From assembly GCA_934394515.1 (NCBI GenBank), contig CAKRRU010000090.1, positions 1 to 10,660 of the forward strand: a DNA stretch of 10,660 nucleotides, read 5' to 3'. Made by a program: the position numbers and the translations under genes. The notes beneath the pieces are model-generated. The model saw only the letters and a program-made list of their open reading frames with translations, made no database searches and was not told the DNA's origin. The stretch is from an uncultured Acetatifactor sp. GTDB lineage: Bacteria > Bacillota > Clostridia > Lachnospirales > Lachnospiraceae. The stretch's first letter is position 1. Each line of letters opens with the position of its first letter. Below, one piece after another: positions 1 to 5,442 of this stretch.

Positions 1-40
1 GTTCTTACTCTTGTCGCTCCGGCCGATGCCGCGATACGAA
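1..40 (+). repeat. Partial copy of the intergenic hairpin element
   Basis: The window opens in what looks like the tail of a structured element that recurs near 141-307 and 7430-7566. It has GTCG (13-16), then a small hairpin CGGC-CGAT-GCCG (20-31), then CGATACGAA. Copy II has the same order: GTCG, GCGGCG/CGCCGC hairpin, CGATATGAA. The terminator half would lie left of the window. No later part of the element is recognisable after base 40. From 41 to 140 I see only AT-rich DNA without a supportable gene. The match is short, so this is a tentative assignment. Confidence 0.35.
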
Positions 41-140
41 TTCTCTTGCTCTATGTTTTCATCATAATCGAAAAAAACAAATATTTCTACCTATTTTTGT
101 TTTTCAGACCTGTCATTATGTTAAAAGCTACAAGCCATGC

Positions 141-199
141 AAAGACAAAAATAAAAACACGTCCCGGGAGCTTGCTCACGAGGACGTGCTTTTATTTTT
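141..199 (+). terminator. Terminator-like hairpin of element copy I, probably bidirectional
   Basis: A long inverted repeat: an A-rich arm and CACGTCC (158-164) pair with GGACGTG (182-188) and a T-rich arm (189-199), with one mismatch in the A/T part. The apical part reads GGGAG-CTTG-CTC, a CTTG tetraloop on a GAG/CTC stem, with a G-A mismatch and a bulged A below it. The T-rich right arm suits termination of plus-strand transcripts. The A-rich left arm gives a T-tract on the minus strand, so it could also end leuA, whose stop is at 312. Copy II (7441-7487) has the same apex but a different outer stem. Confidence 0.65.
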
Positions 200-206
200 G
201 GATTTA

Positions 207-247
207 TACGGCGACAGCCGTACATGAAGTAGACGCAACGCGTCTAC
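207..247 (+). other. Two GC-rich hairpins of element copy I
   Basis: Two short perfect inverted repeats follow the terminator. TACGGC (207-212) and GCCGTA (217-222) enclose GACA. GTAGACGC (229-236) and GCGTCTAC (240-247) enclose AAC. Between them lies ATGAA, which also follows the corresponding hairpin in copy II. No coding capacity is convincing here. Function unknown; a folded RNA 3' end or a protein-binding DNA palindrome are both possible. Confidence 0.55.
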
Positions 248-307
248 GAATGTGCATGGCGTAGGTGCTTTAGTGCCTGCGAATGCGCATGGCGCAGTTC
301 TTTAGCG
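244..307 (+). repeat. Tandem pair of small hairpin repeats, about 33 bp each
   Basis: Two near-identical units. Unit 1 folds as CTACG-AATGTGCATGG-CGTAG (244-264). Unit 2 folds as CTGCG-AATGCGCATGG-CGCAG (277-297). Each is followed by a TTTAG stretch (269-273 and 301-305). The middle stem pair changes from A-T to G-C on both arms together. The first unit overlaps the end of the upstream hairpin. The pair lies just beyond the leuA stop codon. Confidence 0.6.
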
Positions 308-311
308 TATT

Positions 312-2318
312 TTATTCCGCACTCTGCTTCCGATACTGTACCGGCGTCATATCATAAGCCTTTTTAAACAGGCGGTTAAAATGCTCCACGTTCTCATAAC
401 CGACATTAGCTGCAATGGTCTCTACCGTCTGGTTGGTCTCCTTTAAGAGCATTCTTGCCTTCTTCATACGTTCTTCCCTTACGACTTCCTGGAAGGTCAT
501 ACCGGCCTTTTCCTTAATATACTTGGACAGGTAAGGTTTGGAGAGATGGAACGTATCTACCAGCATATCCAATGTCACATCCATGTAGTTTTTCTGGATA
601 AAGCTGATGATCTCCACGATTCTTTCTTCTCTGCCGGAGGTAATATGCTGCTCTGCTGCCAGCTTGTTCACAGCAGATACCAGTGCAGCAATGGAACTCT
701 TGATAATATCTTCATCCACACCGACACCCCAGTAGAACTTGCCGTCGTGGACGATTCCTACATAGGTTGCTGCCTTGGAATTGGAACCTCTGGAAATTGC
801 ATGCTCTTCGTAGACAGACAGCTCATAAGTAATACCGAAGTAAGTCTTGATGGCATTGCTGACTGCGTCCAGACGTCCGTTACCCATGGTAGTGATGGTT
901 CTGGAAGCTCCGCCCTGCTCGATGGTCACCTCTGCCTGAATGCCGTTCTCCTGCTTGAAGTGACATTCCGGAATGTTAAAGATACTGCGGGGATAAATAT
1001 AATTTTCCTCGAAGATCGCGTAGATCTCCTTGGGAAGTAATTCCTGATGGCGTCTGTCGGAAATACCCTTTACCAGATATCCGACCTCTTCCTTCATGGC
1101 TGCCGGCAGAGAGAAGCCAAACTGCTGTTTCAATACGAATGCGACACCGCCCTTACCGGATACGCTGTTGATGCGGATAACATCTGATTCATACTCTCTT
1201 CCCACATCCGCAGGATCGATGGGCAGATAAGGAATATCCCAGCGCTTGCCGGTCTTGCCTTCCTTCTGCCATGCCATACCTTTGCTGATGGCATCCTGAT
1301 GGGAACCGGAAAATGCGGTAAATACCAGATCTCCCGCATAAGGAACTCTCTCATGTACCCTCATGCCGGTAAAATTCTCATATGCTTCGCGGATCTCCAT
1401 AATATGGGAGAAATCCAATCCACTGTCCACGCCGTGACACATCATGTTCAATGCAACTGTTACCAGATCCACATTACCGGTACGCTCACCGTTGCCGAAT
1501 AATGTACCCTCCACACGGTCTGCTCCGGCCAGTACGCCGAACTCCGCATCACTGATACCGCAGCCTCTGTCGTTATGAGGATGTACACTGAGGACTACGT
1601 TGTCACGATATTTCAAATGCTTATGCATATATTCTACCTGACAGGCAAATACATGCGGCATTGCAACCTGCACAGTAGTAGGCAGATTAATGATCGCCTT
1701 GCGGTCAGCAGTAGGCTTCCATACATCCAGAACGGCATTACAGACTTCCAATGCATAGTCTACTTCCGTCTGGGAAAAACTCTCCGGGCTGTATTCGAAC
1801 GTAAAGTTACCTTCCGTCTCATCTGCCAGTGTCTTCAGCATCTGTGCTCCGTCTACTGCCAGCTTCTTGATAGCTTCCTTGTCCTTTTTAAATACCTGTT
1901 CTCTCTGCTCTACGGAAGTGGAATTGTACAAATGGATCACAGCGTGGGGCGCACCCTTTACCGCCTCAAAGGTCTTGCGGATGATATGTTCTCTCGCCTG
2001 GGTCAGTACCTGGATGGTCACATCCTCCGGGATCATGTTGCGTTCGATCAACGCACGGATAAAATTATACTCGGTATCGGAAGAAGCGGGGAAACCTACC
2101 TCGATCTCCTTAAATCCGATCTTTACCAGCAATTTAAAGAATTCCAGCTTATCTTCCAGGCTCATGGGATCGATCAAAGCCTGGTTGCCGTCACGTAAGT
2201 CTACGCTGCACCAGATGGGTGGCTTGGTGATGCTGTCCTTTTTCACCCAGTCATACGTTGCCTCGGGGGGCATAAAATAAGTTTTCTGATATTTTGCTGC
2301 AATGTCTGCGCTGTTCAT
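312..2318 (-). CDS. leuA: 2-isopropylmalate synthase fused to a C-terminal AraC-type DNA-binding domain
   Basis: This 668-residue protein starts with a class II (M. tuberculosis/C. glutamicum-like) LeuA. The enzyme condenses acetyl-CoA with 2-oxoisovalerate, the first committed step of leucine synthesis, in the cytoplasm. Visible motifs are DLRDGNQ at 40-46, HPHNDRG at 246-252, GNGERTGN at 275-282 and FSGSHQD at 336-342. The expected metal ligands D43, H246, H248 and N282 are present. Residues about 445-555 match the LeuA regulatory (leucine-binding) domain, with MGNGRLDAVSNAIK at 478-491 and GVGVDEDIIKSSIAALVSAV near 531-550. Residues about 565-665 then form a complete AraC/XylS double helix-turn-helix: VTLDMLVDTFHLSKPYLSKY, then RMKKARMLL, then TIAANVGYENVEHFNRLFKK and MTPVQYRK. 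Normal LeuA ends near residue 555. The start is fixed by AGGAGG (2325-2330) six bases upstream of ATG. The reading frame is uninterrupted, so this is a true fusion. Feedback inhibition by leucine is family knowledge; transcriptional activity is inferred. Confidence 0.95.
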   Translation of the reverse strand: MNSADIAAKYQKTYFMPPEATYDWVKKDSITKPPIWCSVDLRDGNQALIDPMSLEDKLEFFKLLVKIGFKEIEVGFPASSDTEYNFIRALIERNMIPEDVTIQVLTQAREHIIRKTFEAVKGAPHAVIHLYNSTSVEQREQVFKKDKEAIKKLAVDGAQMLKTLADETEGNFTFEYSPESFSQTEVDYALEVCNAVLDVWKPTADRKAIINLPTTVQVAMPHVFACQVEYMHKHLKYRDNVVLSVHPHNDRGCGISDAEFGVLAGADRVEGTLFGNGERTGNVDLVTVALNMMCHGVDSGLDFSHIMEIREAYENFTGMRVHERVPYAGDLVFTAFSGSHQDAISKGMAWQKEGKTGKRWDIPYLPIDPADVGREYESDVIRINSVSGKGGVAFVLKQQFGFSLPAAMKEEVGYLVKGISDRRHQELLPKEIYAIFEENYIYPRSIFNIPECHFKQENGIQAEVTIEQGGASRTITTMGNGRLDAVSNAIKTYFGITYELSVYEEHAISRGSNSKAATYVGIVHDGKFYWGVGVDEDIIKSSIAALVSAVNKLAAEQHITSGREERIVEIISFIQKNYMDVTLDMLVDTFHLSKPYLSKYIKEKAGMTFQEVVREERMKKARMLLKETNQTVETIAANVGYENVEHFNRLFKKAYDMTPVQYRKQSAE

Positions 2319-2406
2319 GGGAATCCTCCTGCCATATGATTACTTTTTATTTTCGAAACATATTGTTTTTATCATTTTTTACTATTTTCACTTACCTGAT
2401 TGCACT

Positions 2407-2435
2407 ATCTTAACACTCATAATTTCCGTAAGCAA
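2407..2435 (-). promoter_or_regulatory. Candidate leuA promoter
   Basis: On the minus strand, TTGCTT (2430-2435) and TAAGAT (2407-2412) are separated by exactly 17 bases. TG precedes the -10 by one base, giving an extended -10. The start point would fall near 2400, leaving a leader of about 80 nt. Neither hexamer is perfect (3/6 and 4/6), as expected for a promoter needing an activator. The leader shows no T-box signature or terminator/antiterminator pair. Confidence 0.4.
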
Positions 2436-2451
2436 GTTATACTCTTAACCT

Positions 2452-2549
2452 GTTATTTGATGTATTTTAATATGACATTTTCGTCATATGCCAGTGTTCT
2501 TCCGAAAAAGGCTATTTTATTATGATTTTAAATGATTTCGTTATTTGAT
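2452..2549. promoter_or_regulatory. Candidate operator sites upstream of leuA
   Basis: Two kinds of symmetry lie upstream of the proposed -35. One is an inverted repeat, ATATGAC (2470-2476) and GTCATAT (2483-2489), with a six-base spacer. The other is a direct repeat, GTTATTTGAT, at 2452-2461 and again at 2540-2549. AraC-family proteins usually bind direct repeats upstream of or next to the -35, so both are reasonable candidates for binding by the LeuA-AraC protein or another regulator. A further palindrome, AATAAT-TGC-ATTATT, is at 2610-2624. The gap is very AT-rich, so chance symmetry is possible. Confidence 0.3.
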
Positions 2550-2660
2550 TAAAAATTTTAATTCCATATATCATTTTTTGTTATATTTAAAAATCTGATT
2601 TTAACTTTCAATAATTGCATTATTGATTCATTTTATTGTTAAAATCAAAAGTTTTATACA

Positions 2661-2690
2661 GAAAAACAGATGTCCGTTCCGGACATCTGT
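2661..2690 (-). terminator. Intrinsic terminator of the cytidylate-kinase-like gene
   Basis: A perfect 11-bp stem, ACAGATGTCCG (2666-2676) and CGGACATCTGT (2680-2690), has a 3-base loop. On the minus strand the hairpin is followed directly by TTTTTC. It lies 37 bp past the stop codon at 2727. It separates the kinase-like gene from the leuA promoter region. Confidence 0.88.
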
Positions 2691-2726
2691 CTGTAAACAG
2701 TCTCTATCTATGATCCAAATGCCTTC

Positions 2727-3212
2727 TTAAATGATTTCCACCCGTTCAAAATACCGGATCAAGATATCCGCACAGTTCTCAATTCCAAGCTTTGTGGTAT
2801 CCAGGATCATGTGATAATTATTCACATCTCCCCACACCTTTCCGGTATTCTCATAATAATAATCGGCACGTTCCGCATCATTTTTCTCAAGCATGGTCTT
2901 TGCCTCATCGTGAGAAAGGCTTTCCTTCTTCATGATACGTTCGATACGATCTTCCTTATCCGCGCACACATACACATTAAACACATTCGGCTGATCCTTC
3001 AGGATCTCGGATGCACAGCGTCCCAGAATGATACAGGGATGTTCCGCCAGCCCCTTAATGACCTCTGCTTCCGTCGCATAACTGTCTCCGTCCAGCTCAT
3101 GCTCTATGTATGCCTTATCATATACCGGCACCCCCAGCTTCTCTGACAGCTCCTGTGCGATCAGACTGGCTCCTGTTCCAAATCTTCTGCTGATCGTAAT
3201 TACAAGGTTCAT
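2727..3212 (-). CDS. Cytidylate-kinase-like protein, shortened
   Basis: A 161-residue soluble protein of the cytidylate-kinase-like family (Cytidylate_kin2 type) common in Clostridia. These are P-loop NMP-kinase folds whose substrate is not established. The N-terminal ISRRFGTGASLIA (residues 7-19) is the nucleotide-binding loop, followed by KLGVPVYDK (25-33) and IILGRCA (61-67); all three are hallmarks of the family. Only about 28 residues separate YDK from the GRC block. From memory of the family, relatives have a much longer segment there and total roughly 200 residues, so part of the NMP-binding/lid region appears lost. The start is ATG at 3212: AGGAGG (3221-3226) lies eight bases upstream. 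An in-frame ATG at 3239 has a purine-rich site only one base away and is unlikely. It has its own candidate promoter and a strong terminator, so it is probably monocistronic. Confidence 0.82.
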   Translation of the reverse strand: MNLVITISRRFGTGASLIAQELSEKLGVPVYDKAYIEHELDGDSYATEAEVIKGLAEHPCIILGRCASEILKDQPNVFNVYVCADKEDRIERIMKKESLSHDEAKTMLEKNDAERADYYYENTGKVWGDVNNYHMILDTTKLGIENCADILIRYFERVEII

Positions 3213-3273
3213 AACAAAGTCCTCCTTTGTCTCTTGCATTCCTCCCCGGTAAAGTTCCGATAAGAAGGTATTC

Positions 3274-3438
3274 TCATTTTATGCTATAAATCTTTTCTTT
3301 GCAAGAGGGAACTATTCCTTTAAAAACAGGCATCAATATCATCTGCAACACCGTTACTCCGTTACTGATGATAAAAAACTTCAGGAATTCCATGATATTT
3401 TTATGGTCTTCGGCGAAATTACGCCATTTTTCTTTCAT
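3274..3438 (-). pseudogene. Truncated GtrA-like membrane protein gene
   Basis: A 54-residue frame too short for most gene callers. It starts at ATG 3436-3438, with GAGGTG about eight bases upstream. The protein begins MKEKWRNFAEDHKNIMEFLK and continues FFIISNGVTVLQMILMPVFK. This resembles the N-terminus and first membrane segment of the GtrA-like proteins of Lachnospiraceae, integral membrane proteins linked to polysaccharide or glycosyl-lipid transfer. After residue 40 the similarity stops and an unrelated tail (GIVPSCKEKIYSIK) runs to TGA. GtrA proteins normally have about four membrane helices in 120-150 residues, so most of the gene is missing. A functional one-helix peptide cannot be excluded, but a remnant is more likely. 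It follows the GH2 remnant on the same strand. Confidence 0.6.
3276..3304 (-). promoter_or_regulatory. Candidate promoter of the cytidylate-kinase-like gene
   Basis: On the minus strand, TTGCAA (3299-3304) and TAAAAT (3276-3281) have a 17-base spacer. They match the sigma-A consensus 4/6 and 5/6. The start point near 3269 would give a leader of about 57 nt containing the AGGAGG at 3221-3226. The elements lie inside the 3' end of the truncated GtrA-like reading frame. Confidence 0.5.
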
Positions 3439-3487
3439 TAAGTCATCACCTCTGTCTTTCTCGTATACACCTCATCCTTCTGTTCTT

Positions 3488-3789
3488 TTATCCCGATATG
3501 GCCGATACCTGTATTTCCTGTTCCAGACTTCCGTCATTCGCTCTGGCGACGATCGTATCGGCCTGCTGCGCCTGTATGATTGCAAGGGCAGGCATTGCCA
3601 AATCCGAGGAGTTTTCCTCCTGTCACCGAGATCTGTATACGATGATGTTCCATCGGTTTTAAAATCCCCTTTTCATCTGTGTATCGCAGTCTCACATAGA
3701 GAAGTTCCCCCTGTCTTACTGTGCTCTTTTCCGGAATCATAGACAATAGCTTTCAGGCCTCCGTCATATTTCCCTTGACACCTCTCCCA
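3488..3789 (-). pseudogene. Decayed 3' end of a GH2 beta-galactosidase-family gene
   Basis: Three fragments in different minus-strand frames read in order like the C-terminal region of large GH2 glycosidases. Fragment a (3789-3724) contains KYDGGLKAIVYDSGKE. Fragment b (about 3746-3585) contains STVRQGELLYVRLRYTDEKG and then SVTGGKLLGFGNACP. Fragment c (3589-3488) contains ALAIIQAQQADTIVARANDG and ends EIQVSAISG-stop. In intact relatives a stretch with a YYGEAL-type motif links GN-CP to ALAII; it is missing here and the frame changes, so small deletions have occurred. The main body of the gene (sugar-binding and TIM-barrel domains) is absent, and the remnant now abuts and partly underlies the promoter of the GH28 gene on the other strand. 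Confidence 0.65.
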
Positions 3790-3801
3790 CAAAAGTACAA
3801 T
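3775..3801 (+). promoter_or_regulatory. Candidate promoter of the GH28 gene
   Basis: A perfect TTGACA (3775-3780) is followed 15 bases later by TACAAT (3796-3801, 5/6). The spacer is two bases short of ideal, which would weaken it. The leader to the ATG at 3880 is about 70 nt and contains a small GCGC hairpin (around 3852-3864) just before the ribosome site. No clear cre box was seen. Confidence 0.4.
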
Positions 3802-3879
3802 ATGAACGTATACACCGCTATCCTATTTTCTAAAATCCTGCCGGTGATACAGCGCTGCTTGCGCAGAAATGAGGCATTT

Positions 3880-5391
3880 ATGGAACAAACTTTTCTTTCT
3901 GTCCGTACAACTTCCACTACGGTAACAGCCTTTTGGGAATTACCCGAGAAGGCAACGGCAGATACAGTTTATGAAGTATGTTTAACCGACGATACAGGGG
4001 ATACGAAGACTGTCTGCGTTGCGAAAACACACGATACCTTTACGGAATTAACCCCTGACACGCACTATCGGATTTCTGTACGCATGGATGACAGACTCAT
4101 CGGAGAAACCACAGCACATACCTCTGCACTCAGGAAACGTATTGATGTCACAAAGGCACCGTATTTTGCAAAAGGCGACGGAGTGACTTTTAACACAGTA
4201 GCATTGCAGCAGGCTTTTAATGACTGCGGTTCCGATGAAGAAGTCTATTTTCCTGCAGGAATCTATCTGACCGGAGCGTTGGATCTGCACAGCAACATGG
4301 CAGTCTATCTGGACAAGGACGCCGTTCTGCAGGGCAGCTCGGAGCCGAAAGATTATCTTCCCCGTATCCGCAGCCGCTTCGAAGGCACCGAACAGGAATG
4401 CTACCGCAGTCTCCTGAATGCCGGGCAATTAGACCACACCGCCGGCGCCAACTGTGAAAATATTCTTCTCTATGGGGAAGGTACGATCAACGGCGGCGGA
4501 CGCATACTTGCTGACCGCACCATCGAAAGCGAACGGGAAAATCTGAAAGATTATCTGGCAGCAAATGCGGCTCTGGTAGCTACCTGTGAAAATGACCGTA
4601 CCATTCCCGGGCGTGTACGCGGCCGGCTGATCAATCTCAGCAACTGTGCCCATGTCCGCATTACAGGACTGATTTTGCAAAACGGCGCAGCCTGGAATGT
4701 ACACATGGTCTACAGTGACGATATTGTCACCGACCATTGCACCCTTCGTTCTTCCGGCATCTGGAACGGTGACGGCTGGGATCCCGATTCCTCCACCAAC
4801 TGTACACTTTTTGCCATGGAATTTGATACAGAAGATGACTCCGTAGCCATCAAATCCGGCAAGAATCCGGAAGGAAATGAGATCAATCGTCCGACAAAGC
4901 ATATCCGTATTTTCGACTGTCACAGTACCGGAGGACACGGCATCTGCATCGGCAGCGAGATGTCCGGGGGGGTGAAAGATGTGAAAATCTGGGATTGCTC
5001 CATTGCCACCTCTTCTAACGGTATCGAGATCAAGGGGACGCCGAAACGCGGCGGCTACGTCCGGGACATCACTGTAAAAAATTGTATTTTCCCACGTTTG
5101 CTGATTCATTCCGTTCCTTATAACGACGATGGCATCCCTGCGCCCGAACCTCCGTATTTTGAAAATTACCTGTTTGAGCGTCTCTGCCTGACCGGTCAAA
5201 AATCTGAGCACGGAGAGACCGAAATGGTAGCTCCCATAGAACTGGAAGGATTTACCGCCCCGGGACACAAGATCAAAAATGTCACCCTCCGGGACTGCAC
5301 TCTGCCGGAACATGCGGAACTCAAACTGGCTCTTTACGAGAACCTGACATTATCCGGATTGCAGACAGTAAATATGACACATCCAGAATAG
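3880..5391 (+). CDS. GH28 polygalacturonase-type glycoside hydrolase with N-terminal FN3-like domain
   Basis: A 503-residue protein with no signal peptide, so probably cytoplasmic. It likely trims imported pectic oligogalacturonides from an end, as non-secreted GH28 enzymes of gut Clostridia are thought to do. Residues about 3-80 look like a fibronectin-III-like beta sandwich (TVTAFWELP and LTPDTHYRISV). Residues about 95-490 are the right-handed beta helix. Catalytic blocks in order are NGDGWDPDSS (296-305), DDSVAIKSG (319-327), GGHGICIGSE (351-360, H353) and GIEIKGTPKRGGYV (381-394, K385). The position of the usual Arg of the R-I-K motif is Glu383. The start at 3880 is preferred because GAGG lies five bases upstream and the FN3-like domain begins there. 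The frame is open further upstream to 3721, but that part overlaps the GH2 remnant and candidate promoter. It converges with the membrane-protein gene on its right. Exact substrate is not determinable from sequence. Confidence 0.88.
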   Translation: MEQTFLSVRTTSTTVTAFWELPEKATADTVYEVCLTDDTGDTKTVCVAKTHDTFTELTPDTHYRISVRMDDRLIGETTAHTSALRKRIDVTKAPYFAKGDGVTFNTVALQQAFNDCGSDEEVYFPAGIYLTGALDLHSNMAVYLDKDAVLQGSSEPKDYLPRIRSRFEGTEQECYRSLLNAGQLDHTAGANCENILLYGEGTINGGGRILADRTIESERENLKDYLAANAALVATCENDRTIPGRVRGRLINLSNCAHVRITGLILQNGAAWNVHMVYSDDIVTDHCTLRSSGIWNGDGWDPDSSTNCTLFAMEFDTEDDSVAIKSGKNPEGNEINRPTKHIRIFDCHSTGGHGICIGSEMSGGVKDVKIWDCSIATSSNGIEIKGTPKRGGYVRDITVKNCIFPRLLIHSVPYNDDGIPAPEPPYFENYLFERLCLTGQKSEHGETEMVAPIELEGFTAPGHKIKNVTLRDCTLPEHAELKLALYENLTLSGLQTVNMTHPE

Positions 5392-5397
5392 TCCAAA

Positions 5398-5440
5398 AGC
5401 GCCTCCAAACGCAGCATTTTGCTGACCTTTGGAGGCGTTA
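5398..5440. terminator. Bidirectional terminator between convergent genes
   Basis: The stem CGCCTCCAAA (5400-5409) pairs perfectly with TTTGGAGGCG (5428-5437). An inner stem CAGC/GCTG (5412-5415, 5421-5424) closes on ATTTT. It starts seven bases after the GH28 stop and ends just before the stop of the minus-strand gene at 5443. The minus-strand side has CTTTT after the hairpin; the plus side has only a weak T-rich tail. Confidence 0.8.
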
Positions 5441-5442
5441 GC

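Noticed and set aside
46..264. 72-codon plus-strand frame across the left end
   Set aside because: It reads through the terminator hairpin and the small hairpin repeats; no ribosome site and an implausible protein.
546..1040. Plus-strand 164-codon frame opposite leuA (also 1575-2198 and 1867-2280)
   Set aside because: These are antisense shadows of a strongly supported gene; no ribosome site or recognisable protein features.
2319..2406. T-box or other leucine riboswitch in the leuA leader
   Set aside because: No T-box consensus, specifier stem or terminator/antiterminator pair is visible; the leader is short and AT-rich.
3721..3879. N-terminal extension of the GH28 protein back to 3721
   Set aside because: No ribosome site upstream, the extra residues do not resemble the family, and the stretch overlaps the GH2 remnant and the candidate promoter.
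4429..5313. Minus-strand 294-codon frame opposite GH28
   Set aside because: Shadow of the GH28 gene, whose frame shows clear family motifs; the antisense product resembles nothing I recognise.
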